A stretch of 64,000 bases of DNA from Gadus chalcogrammus (lineage: Eukaryota; Chordata; Actinopteri; Gadiformes; Gadidae), in NCBI RefSeq assembly GCF_026213295.1, contig NC_079413.1, forward strand, positions 15,179,657 through 15,243,656, given 5' to 3'. A program made the position numbers and the translations under genes. The notes beneath the pieces are model-generated. The model searched no databases and was not told where the DNA came from. It worked only from the letters and a program-made list of their open reading frames with translations. This document shows positions 49,201-62,352 of this stretch, in pieces (within the stretch, counting starts at the first letter, position 1; each line of letters starts with the position of its first letter).

Positions 49201-51237
49201 GTCTAGCATAATGTATTGAAAGAGGGACCTCTAGAGGAAAATATGACTCATTGAAAATAATAATCAACAAAAACAATTCAAGTAAGAAGTGACATTCTTA
49301 CAGTAAGTTGATGTCAAATCTTTCCCTTCCACAGGGCTGGTTTGCTGGCAGAACCCTGGCTGTCTCTCAAGTCACCACCAAGTACTTTCTTTGGGTGGAT
49401 GACGACTTTCTATTCACTGATAAAACAAAGATAGAGGATCTTGTGGAGGTGATGGAGGCAACACCAGAGTTGGATGTGGTGAGAATGTTATTACTCATTG
49501 ATCAAATATATTATTATTACAGGATCTTTAAAGAATGCAGATTTTTAAAGAATGCAGACACTATAACCTCACACCAGCAGGTGTGAGGTTATAGTGTCTC
49601 GTAATCCTTCTTAGGTTGGGGCATCAGTTATTGGAAGCGAGTTCTACTTCTCCATCGACTATGAGGAAGGCGATGGAGTCTACGGAGGCTGCCTGCAAAG
49701 GAAGTCCAAAGTAAAGATCCGATCACTACCAAATTACCCACAATGTTCCATAGTCGATGGGGTGGTCAACTTCTTCCTGGCTCGTACCGTTGCTGTGAAT
49801 CGAGTGAGATTTGACCCCAAGCTGAAGAGAGTGGCACATTCAGGTATTTAGCCGGCCATTTCTACATGTGGGTGTGTACACACATCCACAAATGTTTTTA
49901 TTTTTGTTCTTTGTGGGCCCACACTAATATCGAAATGTCAATGTTGAAAACCGTGCAGAGTGCAGAACCGAGCATAGACCCAGTATGACCGGAAGGCTTA
50001 TTGAGCAGAACTATAGCCAGTGTGTATTGGTGAAGAACTTCAGGGAAGAGGAGGACTGTGAAACCTCAAGTCCTTTGGGAAGAGAAGTTGAGAAGAGCTT
50101 CAGCTAAATGTAGCGATTTACTAGAACGGAGGTCAGTAGGGTTAGGGTTAGCAGGCTACAGACGACTTGTAGCCTGCTAGAAGATAAGTTGTGTCAAAAA
50201 ACATATCAATGTGGTAAAGACAGGGCTATCCTTAGATGCCAAAGTAGGTCCTTACTCTTTAATTATTAGCTACCAACAGAGCTGTTATAGAGTGCTACTC
50301 CTGGCTGTAAAATGACGTCCTCTTTGGAGCAGTTGCACAAGCACTGATGATACACGACATGACACCAGAATCTCTTCAAAGTTTTGTATTAATGAAATAT
50401 AGGGGTCATTTAAATTCAGCATGCAAATATTTTGCATTTCTTTCCTATAGTTATCACATGAATTGGACAGCAGCTTGAGTTGGCAGCTATTGTGGCATGG
50501 GCAGAAGTGCTTTTATAAATATTGTTGTTTGAATATAATGCCATAGAAAACTGTCTTCTCATCCACTGTCAGAAAACCACTATGGCACAATAAAAACTGC
50601 AAGCCTTGCAAGTGCAAGGACTTGTTGTTCCGGAATTGGGTAGATATCCATTTTGTAGATTATAATAGTGGCTTTAAAAGACATTGGTAACACACTGGTA
50701 ATAGGTTTGGGTTTTAATGAAATCTAGCTTTCTGATACAGATGTCAGCCGCCCTTCTGCCCATCTCTTTTTTATCGATATACCACCCATTACTGATCTTC
50801 CTCTTCTTTATTAAAAATAACATTGACATTTACTGCATAGACCTGGATTCCTTGCCATCAACTCAGCTATACTGTTTATAATTGTTAGTCCTCCGTTATA
50901 TGTCTGTGTACGGCCCTGGTTATTTTACTTGATGCAGAATGAGGCAATCTAACAGTCTAGTTCATAGATTATTTTCCTTGAAACAATAGCCCTCTCTGGG
51001 GGAATGGTAAGTCATCTTAAGGTTCAATTATTATTTTTTGTTTTTTCCATAGAATTCTTCATGGATGGTCTCGGCCAATTGATGGTTGCTTCGTGTGGCC
51101 ATGTTTCCATCGGCCATCAGTCGAAAATGGCCATTGCTGAATATCAGCGTTTCAGACATTCCGGAAATGCTGAAGTGCAGTATAAACTACAGCTGCACTA
51201 CTACAAAAACCATCTAAAATGTATCCACTATGGATAG
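46206..51237 (+). CDS. b4galnt2: Beta-1,4-N-acetylgalactosaminyltransferase (B4GALNT2-like), copy 1, 11 exons
   Basis: Golgi type II glycosyltransferase that adds GalNAc in beta-1,4 linkage to sialylated galactosyl acceptors. Coding exons: 46206-46330, 46681-46824, 47260-47366, 47576-47613, 48247-48313, 48421-48534, 48731-48817, 48943-49124, 49335-49478, 49615-49843, 51053-51237. All junctions are GT-AG and in phase, giving 1422 nt and 473 residues. A short cytoplasmic tail is followed by a membrane anchor (about residues 9-24, [16 protein letters not shown]). Sequons are NCS, NVT and NVT. Catalytic-domain landmarks: [43 protein letters not shown] with the DDD metal-binding motif at residues 310-312, [30 protein letters not shown], and [11 protein letters not shown] at the C-terminus. 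CTCCAG just before the ATG looks like an acceptor, so a non-coding 5' exon probably exists. B4GALNT1-like is the alternative; TYTST, HQS and the C-terminus favour B4GALNT2. No lesion is visible. Confidence 0.92.
49556..49599. repeat. Perfect 20-bp hairpin, 4-nt loop, in intron 9 of copy 1
   Basis: Left stem AGACACTATAACCTCACACC (49556-49575), loop AGCA, perfect right stem 49580-49599. It ends 15 nt before exon 10 (49615). It is preceded by a short direct duplication of TTTAAAGAATGCAGA (about 49527 and 49545). A stable stem this close to the acceptor could affect splicing; that is inference. Confidence 0.92.
50904..51020 (+). repeat. Exon-like segment in intron 10, shared with the region upstream of copy 2
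   Basis: Closely similar to 61715-61838 (shared blocks GGTTATTTTACTTGATGCAG, TTGAAACAATAGCCCTCTCT and GGTAAGTCATCTTAA). Both contain a consensus donor GTAAGT (51006 here, 61825 there). Here the donor lies only 47 nt upstream of exon 11. It may be a stranded copy of a 5' non-coding exon or a dispersed repeat. Confidence 0.8.
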
Positions 51238-51624
51238 AAAGAATCCCGAATGATCCTCACCCTATAAGTTAAAGTCAACTTCCAGTTTCTGGTCCACTTT
51301 TTGGAACCATATTTAAACCGGCACTATGTATGTTTTACCATAAGCAACCTCCTTTGGCTTGAGTGATTGCTAGAGTAACGTCTTCATCATTTTCAGACAA
51401 CCTTTATTATTTCAGAAGACAATATGTTGCACTAGTTCATATATTTAATGCAGAAAATGCCTGCTGTAGAAAAGTGACAGTGTGGGTTTAAATCTGTTGT
51501 ATGTAACCTTGTTTCATTAATGCATTTTTTTTTTTTTCATTGAAATGTCACTTTTGGGAAAAGTACACACTGTAGTGACTACTATTATGGGTTCGTGTTC
51601 CCCTCTTACTGATCGAGTTGGAGG
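51238..51624. other. Downstream flank / 3' UTR of copy 1
   Basis: Follows the stop codon. No AATAAA is evident before the LINE target site, so the polyadenylation site is not located. Confidence 0.4.
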
Positions 51625-51639
51625 GAACTGGTTAGGAGT
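51625..51639 (+). repeat. 15-bp target-site duplication, left copy
   Basis: GAACTGGTTAGGAGT, identical to 55941-55955. Defines the boundaries of the LINE insertion. Confidence 0.93.
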
Positions 51640-52071
51640 AAAGCTAAATGCTGCAATTGTGGAGGGGATCACAGTGCGGCATATCAAGGATGCGAAGCAC
51701 AGATTAAAGCAAAAGAAATTCAGAAATATAAAGTCCAGAATAAAGTAACATATGCAGAGGCAATCAAACAATTAAAAGGACCACAAGGTGGTGCAAGTGT
51801 GGGTGTTGTTGAACCCTCTCAGTATTCACAGCAAGCTTTAGAGCCAGTAGGTTTGCAATGTGATGTGAATAAGGACACTTTGATTGTGGATAAGGCTAAC
51901 TTTGTATTCTTCATGGCGAAGGTCATAAATCTAGCTATGCAGGAAAAAAATACAAGGTCAGATCGGATAAAGATTGTTGTGGAGGCAACAAGGGAATACT
52001 TAGACATAAAGGATGAAACGGGAGAGATGGTACAGGATGAGATCAATAGAAATGAAGGGGTTACTAAGTAA
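51640..52071 (+). pseudogene. LINE ORF1, C-terminal part (truncated)
   Basis: Frame KCCNCGGDHSAAYQGCEAQ contains a CCHC-type zinc knuckle (Cys/Cys/His/Cys), as in the RNA-binding ORF1 proteins of this LINE group. The frame continues through YAEAIKQLKGPQGG and AREYLD-like sequence to a TAA at 52069-52071. The N-terminal part is missing because the element is 5'-truncated at 51640. It overlaps the first codons of ORF2. Confidence 0.75.
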
Positions 52072-55000
52072 TATAATTATGGTGTTCCTTATTCTGCAGT
52101 GGAATGCCAGAAGCCTGATATCGAATGGGCAAGAATTTAAGAGATATATAGAGAACTTAGACGTTAAACCAGCAATCATTTGTATACAAGAAACATGGAT
52201 GAAATCACACTTGGATTTTAAAATTGTAGGATACAACTCAGTTAGACTGGATAGGAATGAGCGGCAGGCAGGGGGATGTGCAACGTTTATTAAGGAAGGA
52301 ATATTGTATGAAAGAGTACCAATGAATTATGAAACTAGTCTAGAGATAATTGTTATTGAAATCTGGGTTAATAAAAGGAAAATGACTACAATCAATTTGT
52401 ACAATCCATGTAAGAAAATTAAGTTGGAGGAATTGGAGAGGGTAGGACAAAGGCAAAATGCTATATGGTGTGGAGATTTTAACGCACACAGCACGTTATG
52501 GGGAGGAAGGAAAGATGATGATAATGGGAAGGTGATAGAGGAATTAATGGACAACAAGGGAATAGTTTGTTTAAATAATGGGGAGGGGACAAGAATAAAT
52601 GTAAGCAATGGAGTGGAGTCAGTGTTAGATCTTACACTAGTAACAGATACACTGGCAGGAGTATGTTCATGGGAAGTAAGGAAAGAAACGACTGTTGGAA
52701 GTGATCACTATCCTATAATCATTGGAGTAGAATTGACAATTGAAGAGTGCAATCTAGAAAGAGTGATGAATTGGGACTTTCACAATGCAGAGTGGGAACT
52801 ATTTAAGGAAATAAGTGAGAAAGAAATGTTAGAAATTGAGATAGGAGAAGATGTTGACCAGCTAAATACGAATGTGTGCAGAGTTATATTAGAGGCTGTT
52901 GAGAGAACAATTAAGAGGAAAGAAGGAAAAGGGAAAAAGAGGATGGTACCATGGTGGAACAAAGAATGTAGTAAAGCAATCAAGAGTAGAAATAAAGCAT
53001 TTAGAAGGCTAAAGGGAAACCATAGGTTTGAGAACCTTATTGAATATAAAAGAAGTCAAGCAAATGTAAGGAGAACTATTAAAAATGCAAGGAAAACTTG
53101 TTGGAGGAATTTTTGCAATTCGGTGGGACGGGAAACGGAATTGGGACAGATTTGGGGCATGATTAAAAAGATGAATGGAGTTAAGAGAGAATATGGATAT
53201 CCAGTTTTGAAGGTAGGGGAAACAATAGCAATGAAGGAAGAAGAAAAGGGGGAGATGTTAGCAAAGGCTTTTGTGAAAGTTCATAGTTCAGAAAATATTA
53301 GTGAAGAGGGAAAAAGAGGGAGGGAGGCTACTTTAGTGGAGTATGAAGTGTTGATGCAAGATGAGGAAGAAAATGAAGATTTGCTTAATAAGACTTTCAC
53401 AATGACAGAAATGAATCGTGCATTGAGGAAAACAAAGATGACCGCACCAGGAAAGGATCAGGTTTGTTATATAATGATAAGTAATTTAAGTGAGGCAGCA
53501 AAAGGAATATTATTGGAGTTATACAATAGAGTTTGGAAAGAAGGTAAATTACCAGAAAGTTGGAAGGAGGCAGTTATTGTACCAATACCTAAACCAGGGA
53601 AGGATAGTTCTAACCCAGAGAACTATAGGCCAATTGCCTTAACATCGAATATATGTAAAATAATGGAGAAAATGATAAATGAAAGATTAACATACTATAT
53701 GGAGAGTAAAGGATTTATGTCAAAGTATCAGAGTGGGTTCAGAAAGGGGAGGAACACTATGGATCCGACCATATGTCTAGAACATGAGATCAGAAAGGCA
53801 CAGATAAATAAGGAAAGTGTTGTAGCTGTGTTTTTTGATATTGAGAAGGCATATGACATGATGTGGGTAGAAGGATTATTAGTTAGATTAAGGAAGTTGG
53901 GAGTTAAAGGGAGAATATACAGATGGATTGAAGATTTTTTAACTGAGAGATCAATACAGGTGAGAGTAGGAAAAAGCTTGTCAGGGAAATTTAAAATAGA
54001 GAATGGAACACCACAGGGGAGCATAATTAGTCCACTATTATTTTCCATTATGATAAATGACGTTTTTGAAGAAATAGAGAGTGGTATGGGTTTTTCATTA
54101 TTTGCAGATGATGGGGCAATATGGAAGAGGGGGAAAAATATGAAATTCATTGTTAAAAAATTACAGGAGGCAATCAATAGAGTGGAGGAATGGTCTTATA
54201 AATGGGGTTTTAAGTTTTCGGTAGGGAAGACAAACCTAATGTTTTTCACCAGGAAAAGTGGGAGATGAGATTAAAGTAAAACTTTATAAACAAGACCTAA
54301 AAAGAGTAAAACACTTTAAGTTATTAGGAATGTGGTTTGATGAAAGGTTAACATGGAATATACACATTCAGAAGGTTGTGGACAAATGTAAAAAGGTTAT
54401 AAATATAATGAGGTGTCTAGTTGGAAAAGAGTGGGGGGCGGATAGAGTGGCACTAAAGGGTATATATGATGGTTTAATTAGAGCGTTTATAGATTATGGG
54501 AGTGTGGTATATGGGGCAGCAGCAGAGACACATATGAAGAAACTGGAAGGGATACAGAATCAGGCATTGCGTTTATGTACAGGCGGTTTTAAAACAACAC
54601 CTATAGCTGCGCTGCAGGTAGAAATGGGGGTCATGCCTATTGATCTGAGAAGGCTGCAATTGTCACTGACATACTGGGTGCATTTACAAGGACATAGCAA
54701 GGACCATCCAGCGCAAGACACGTTAAAACCTAGTTGGGAAAAAGAGAAAAAGGAAGTAAGGAATTTTGGTTGGACAGCAGTGCAGAGGGCAAAAGAAATT
54801 GGAATTGAAAAGATACAGTTTAGTCCAACAGTACCAATTCCAGCACTCGCACCCTGGATTCTTCCAGATGCTACAGTAGATCTGACAATTTTAGAAAGGA
54901 AAAATAAAGATAGAGAGTTTGTTTGTAATGCCATAAGTGTGCAGGAGTATATTGATGAGTTCTATGGGTATGTAAAGATATATACAGATGGATCAAAGAG

Positions 55001-55829
55001 TGCAGAAAGTAAAGTAGGAGTGGCATTTTGGGTCCCGGAGTTTCGGGTGCGGGTGGGTAAAAGGGTCAGTGATGAAGTATCGGTGTATACAGCAGAAATG
55101 ATTGCAATTTTATTGGCAATACATTGGGTAGAGGAAACTAGACCAGTAAGTGTTTTAATATGTTCGGACTCAAGTTCAGTTTTAACCAGTCTACAGAGCA
55201 GTAAGTCGGATAGCAGGCCGGACATTTTAATAGAGATAAAACAGATTTTATATAGAATAGAGAGGATGGGTATAACAGTGGTGTTTGTGTGGGTACCGGC
55301 ACATATTGGAGTGAGAGGGAATGAGGTGGTAGATAAGGTGGCAAAAGAGGCAACAAAATGTGAGGAAATTGAATTACGTATAAATATCAGCAAGATGGAG
55401 GGTAAAAACATAATTAAAAGGAAAATGAAGGAGAAATGGCAGAAGAGGTGGGAGGAGGAGAGGAAGGGAAGGTGGTTTTATAAAATTCAGAGGAAAGTAG
55501 GAGAGGCCAGGGGAACAGGAAGGAGCAGAAGGGAAGAAACCGTAATATCAAGGCTGAGATTTGGACATACAGGGCTAAATGCATCGTTATTTATTGTTGG
55601 AAAACATGACACAGGGAGGTGTGATCATTGTGAGGAGCAGGAAACTGTAGATCATGTAATGAACAGCTGTAGGAAGTATGAAGTAGAGAGACGACAAATG
55701 CAGGATAAGTTGGCAGAAATTAAAGAAAGATATGAGTTGGTGAATATATTAAGGAAGATGTCAGGAGATAGATGCTATAGGCACGTATTTGGATATCTAA
55801 AAGAAACACATTTGATAAAGAAAATATGA
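52052..55829 (+). pseudogene. LINE ORF2: endonuclease, reverse transcriptase, RNase H (one frameshift)
   Basis: ATG choices are 52052 (overlaps the ORF1 stop by 20 nt) and 52079. The endonuclease is the first about 230 residues: LQWNARSL, ICIQETW, WCGDFNAH and SDHYP. RT: TAPGKDQV, NYRPIALTS, FFDIEKAYD, GTPQGSIISPLLF, and FADD at about residue 683. The frame ends at 54268, and the next frame starts within it at 54258 with no loss of homology (FFTRK then GDEIKV). A single-base indel in a GGG run therefore splits it. The second frame (to 55829) carries LLGMWFDERLTW, an RNase H with YTDGSKS, the Glu in AEMIAILLA, CSDSSS and PAHIGVRGNEVVDKVAKEA (all catalytic acidic residues present), and a terminal CDHCEEQETVDHVMNSC zinc-binding cluster. 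The indel could be real or a base-calling error. Confidence 0.9.
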
Positions 55830-55940
55830 AATCCGGGTAACTCAGGGTTACAATAGTAAATAAAGACGCATAAAGAAACCAGTAGGTGGCGGTAATGCAC
55901 ATGTTTGTTTGCCAACTGCCAATAAAACCAAAAAGAAGAA

Positions 55941-55955
55941 GAACTGGTTAGGAGT
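55941..55955 (+). repeat. 15-bp target-site duplication, right copy
   Basis: GAACTGGTTAGGAGT directly after the GAAGAAGAA tail. Confidence 0.93.
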
Positions 55956-56623
55956 CACTGGGGCTAGGGGGACGCGTTAGAGTGTTGCACACGAGATCTA
56001 GCCATGCACTGTGACTGATTGTTCTGATCTGTTTTATTGGATTAAACAGTTATAATTAAGTTGCCTACGTCCTCCTTTTCCTCCGGCACTACAACGCATT
56101 CTTTAGTCGAGTAGAAATACAGGTAATTTGGTTAAAAAAATACTGCACTGAACTTCTTTATACTAAAAGAAAAGTGGAAAAGTACAGGCTCTGAAATGTT
56201 CTCAAAGTATCAATAATTTTTTTTCTAAAAAATAGCCCTGACATTTCTACCGGCTGTTTCTTTGCAAAGCTGACGTCACATTAATTAATTTCAAGACTGT
56301 TAAATAAAATAACAGTGTCTATTCCATGGTTCCCGCGGGTCCTTAAAAAGTCGTACTTTTTTTTGTGTGAAATTAAGGCCATAAAATTTCTTAAATTTAC
56401 TGTAAATTTGCTCTAGGTATTACATTTTGCAGAGGGTTTTTTAAGACTAGGGGAAATTGTCGCACACAACAAATCACATAGTGCGTCTTTTAATTACGGC
56501 ATTTTCAGGAGTTTTACGTTACGTTAACGTTGACATCAGTTACTCATCAGTAGGCTAACTTGCTGGCGCTACTTTAAGCTAGTGACGGCTGACATCATTA
56601 GGCCAACTTGCGCTACTTTCAGG
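55956..56623. other. No gene seen
   Basis: AT-rich intergenic DNA. The last bases (CTACTTTCAG) resemble a splice acceptor for the following ORF. Confidence 0.5.
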
Positions 56624-57295
56624 ATGGGACGGTGCAAATTCAATGAGAAATGGTTTGAGGAGGATACGTTTTGGGGGTGGTTGGAGAAGGCAGGTGGCTA
56701 CGAGGCAAGGTGTCGTCTATCCCGAAAGGCATTCATACTAGGGACCATGGGAGCAAAAGCTCTTGAGTCCCACATGAGGTCGCAGAAATATATCCGATAC
56801 TCCGTGGCAGCTAGCGGGACTACAACGATGCCCATATTATTTGAAAGAAGTGGACTGAAAAGTTCAGCATCCGTGGCTAGTACTTCACATCAGACGGCGT
56901 TAACCGGCTTTGTGTCGCCACCAGAAACCCAGAAGGCGGAGGTATTGTGGGTTCTCCACACGGTGAGCAGACATAATTCCTTCAAATCGAACGAGGACAT
57001 TAGTAGCGTCTTGACTGCTATGTTCCCAGATTCTGAGTTTGCGAAGTCGTTCACCTGGGGTGAAAACAAAAGAAAACGGCCTATCTTGCAAAATACGGCA
57101 TCGCATCTTTCATAAAGCGAGCTGTCACGCAGCATAAGCGATAAACAGTACGTCCTCACATGTTCGATGACAGTTAACAAAACCACTAAAAGCAAACGGA
57201 TGGATATCCATGTGAGGTACTGGCCCACGGACGACACCGACAGCCATATCATATCGCGGTATTATGGATCACAGTTCATGCTGGATCATTTTAAT
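56624..57295 (+). pseudogene. Decayed zinc-finger-type ORF of a dispersed fish family
   Basis: Starts MGRCKFNEKWFEEDTFWGWL and continues YEARCRLSRKAF and GAKALESHMRSQKY. This looks like a small zinc-binding N-terminal domain, but the second Cys of the expected CxxC is Ser (CRLS), and C/H ligands are incomplete. After FPDSEFAKSFTWG the frame is lost; another frame resumes with YGIASFIKRAV and DIHVRYWPTDD with stops between, ending at a GTAAGT donor (57296). I recognise the pattern as a repeat-borne family with transposase-like features but cannot name it. Non-functional here. Confidence 0.6.
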
Positions 57296-57717
57296 GTAAG
57301 TATTCCAAACAGTAAATTAATAAAATTGTGTGTGTAGGGCTTTGACTTTTGCCCAAAAATCATATTCGAAGTTTGTTTGTTTATTAATATTAATATTCGA
57401 ATATATTCAAATATCTATTCATAATACTTTGACCATTAAATTCCTTCAGTAAGACCTGGATCGAGCTTCGCGGGGTTTGTTTACCGGCGTTGCTATGGTT
57501 ACCGGTCCTGCGTGTTCCGACGGTTTATTAGGTATCTAATAAATCGCTGTCTAATCAATACTTAATTCACTGCCTCTTCCGTGGTCATTACAATATTTTG
57601 AATAGACTGCGTCGGGTTCTCCGACGTCTCTCCCTCTTGGCCTGCCATAACAGGTTCGAATCTTAAGGGCTGCCTAATATTCGTTTGAATTTTGATTTAT
57701 TTTTTGATATTCAAAAT
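57296..57717. other. No gene seen
   Basis: AT-rich. An isolated GGTTCGAATC near 57653 resembles a tRNA/SINE B box, but no A box lies at the right distance. Confidence 0.45.
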
Positions 57718-60100
<2,383 letters not shown>

Positions 60101-60109
60101 CCACTTTGG

Positions 60110-60666
60110 TAGCCTGGTTCTACCAGACTCTCGTACTTCACTTCATTTCATTTCATTTGTACAGAGAGTCTGGACCTAATCAATTGACAAACGTTAACTC
60201 ACTTGAAGGCGGGTGTCTGTTGAAGTTTAAAATGATTGGATCTGCCCAGTGCCACTCTGGATCTGCCATCACCAATCGTTTGGTTGTGACGTATGTCATG
60301 CGCCGGGAATCACGCGCAGGTTGTACACAAACCAAACACCTTGCGCGTCTGCACGAAAATGTCCGGCAACGACAGCTGCAGGTTTTGTTCGTCGAATTTA
60401 ATTTATCGGGGAAAAATTGCACATTGTAAATCAATATTTTATAGTAAGGCCAGAGATTATGTATGCAGTCAGCTTTCGAAGCTGGGTCTAATCGTTGACA
60501 ACACGCCGCTTCAGTCGTTTCATTGTTCTCAGACACGCCCTCTGTTCGCTGATTGGGCGCACGCTGTGGTAGCGCAGAAAACCAAATTACATACAGCAGG
60601 TCCAGACCTAGTACTGAAGGGAAATTCAAATTGAGCAGAAGTACTTAGGCGGGCGGAGCCAGGCTA
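60110..60666 (+). mobile_element. 557-bp MITE with TAGCCTGG termini and 9-bp TSD
   Basis: Starts TAGCCTGG and ends CCAGGCTA (perfect 8-bp inverted ends). Flanked by CCACTTTGG at 60101-60109 and 60667-60675. No transposase ORF. An 8-9 bp duplication with TA-G ends suggests a hAT-like non-autonomous element. Confidence 0.85.
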
Positions 60667-60759
60667 CCACTTTGGTGGTTTAAATGGTCATTTCAATCAC
60701 TCGTATTACTTCAATACCTTACTGCGTCCGTATCTCTGCCTATGTACACAAATATGTTT

Positions 60760-60829
60760 GTGTACAGCACTTTGGTCAACTACTGTTGTTTTAAATGTGC
60801 TATATAAATAAACTTGACTTGACTTGACT
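60760..60829 (+). mobile_element. LINE/SINE 3' tail with (TTGAC)n
   Basis: TTTAAATGTGCTATATAAAT followed by AAAC and TTGACTTGACTTGAC: the 3' end of a fish non-LTR element ending in a pentanucleotide repeat. The body upstream is interrupted by the 557-bp MITE. Confidence 0.65.
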
Positions 60830-61714
60830 ATGGCCTATAGCCTACTTATATTGGATCGCCTGTCGCTGCCGCGACAACAGCTTTCCGGCTGGCGTCCATG
60901 TTTTCCTCCAACGACCGAGCGAAATAATAAAACGCTTGAAGTGTGGGCGTGGCGTCAGATCCGAGATCCGAGTCGGTTCGCAGAGAATACTCGAACGCAG
61001 CATAACTCGCAAGTCTGGACTGCCGGATGTTTCTGCTCTCGTTGGCTCCAGGTCCTGTTTTAATACTGAGTAGGCGTGGCCTATGTGACGCATTAGCTGC
61101 GGCTTCCTCACCAGTCTAAAGGTGCTGCCATCTGTGGCTGGAGTAGTTATTGCAGCTTTCAGTTGGGTCCTGCTCCCCTTGTAGCTATGTATAGTAATTA
61201 TGGCTTATGTGTTCGATCCTGCTTCCTAGTGGCTATGTGGGGGTAATGCAGCTTGTGTGTTCGATCCTGCTTCCTAGTGGCTATGTGTGGGCAGCTTTTG
61301 TGCTTAAAATACGTAACAGTATGAATCTATATGATTATCTAGTCCGTACTATGATTTGACTGGTAAAGCCTTATTTGGTTGCTTTGTTCTGATCAACCAA
61401 TCTGAGTTAGTAGATTGCATCATCTGATTGGATTAATTTGCATAACATTTGCATTATTATTTTCCTTCTTGAAATTCACCATTCTTGACATTCTTCTTTC
61501 TTGACATTCCCCACATATGCCTTTCATGATTTCCTTTTCACACACCCAACACCTTGCCTACAATGCAGACATAATGTTCTCCTTATTCTACCAATTATAA
61601 ATGTCATGATTTGCTCAAACTAAAGTGCCACGACCAGTAAAACGTGTTTGAGTTAAGCACTGAGGGCGTTGCCTCTCACAGACATTGCGAGGGGGCCACT
61701 GCCCCTCACAATTT
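60830..61714. other. No gene seen; short tandem duplication at 61205-61300
   Basis: TGTTCGATCCTGCTTCCTAG and the following bases TGGCTATGTG occur twice about 48 bp apart. Otherwise anonymous AT-rich sequence. Confidence 0.5.
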
Positions 61715-61838
61715 CTGTGTATGGCCCTGGTTATTTTACTTGATGCAGTTCGAGGCAGACTAACTAACTAACTTCTAGTTTATCAATTATTTCCCTTGAA
61801 ACAATAGCCCTCTCTTGGGCAACGGTAAGTCATCTTAA
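61715..61838 (+). promoter_or_regulatory. Candidate 5' non-coding exon of copy 2 (donor GTAAGT at 61825)
   Basis: Similar to 50904-51020 in intron 10 of copy 1. It lies about 530 bp upstream of the copy-2 ATG, which directly follows an acceptor-like CTCCAG. That arrangement suits a short leader exon spliced to the coding exon, but no transcript evidence is available, and the segment could be a dispersed repeat. Confidence 0.4.
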
Positions 61839-62352
61839 TAATATAAATGCTAGTAGTTAATGCTGAAGGATTTGGTAGAATAATAATACTTTTTACAATT
61901 CGTAAATGGATTATTTGTTTTTAATATGGATAATTTACATTTACATAACATTATCCAGTTTTTCCCAGCATATTACCTTGGTTAGCATTTTTATTTTCTC
62001 TTTCATTTGGCGATATTTCCTCTGCACTAAAATTTGGGGAAAAAAGAATAACAATATATATGCTACTCTTATGCAAATCTTGTGTTGCACCTTAACCGCA
62101 AAGTATAATGTTTTTGCGGTTTTGCAGCAGCATACATTTTATTTTGCTGCTGTAAAATCCCAATATTCCTTCAGAGATGATGAAGTCTTATGTTGTTGGT
62201 GGATAAATGTCCATCCATAAACGTCCAACAAAGTTTGGAACACAATGCAAACAAGAGTGCACATATAAAACTGACCATTTTATTGTGCGCATCAAAATTG
62301 GTAAAAACCTTTCGTTTTTTCTGTTAAATTATCTTTATGTGTTTGTCTCCAG

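Larger units (their letters stand above)
51640..55940 (+). mobile_element. 5'-truncated I-clade-like (Nimb-like) LINE with RNase H
   Basis: A 4.3-kb insert between perfect 15-bp duplications. It starts inside ORF1 (5' truncation typical of target-primed reverse transcription), contains the whole ORF2 region, and ends with a 3' UTR (CAGTAGGTGGCGGTAATGCA, CCAATAAAACC) and a GAAGAAGAA tail. An apurinic endonuclease, RT and RNase H in one ORF point to the I group of LINEs; the Nimb assignment is from memory of fish families. Perfect duplications and one visible frameshift suggest a young insertion. Confidence 0.9.

Noticed and set aside
52327..55411. Minus-strand ORFs up to 149 codons in the I-clade-like LINE
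   Set aside because: Antisense to a well-supported ORF2 and composed of its complementary codons.
57640..57670. tRNA gene or tRNA-derived SINE
   Set aside because: A B-box-like GGTTCGAATC is present but there is no A box or cloverleaf; the GTTCGATCC motifs at 61211 and 61259 fail in the same way.
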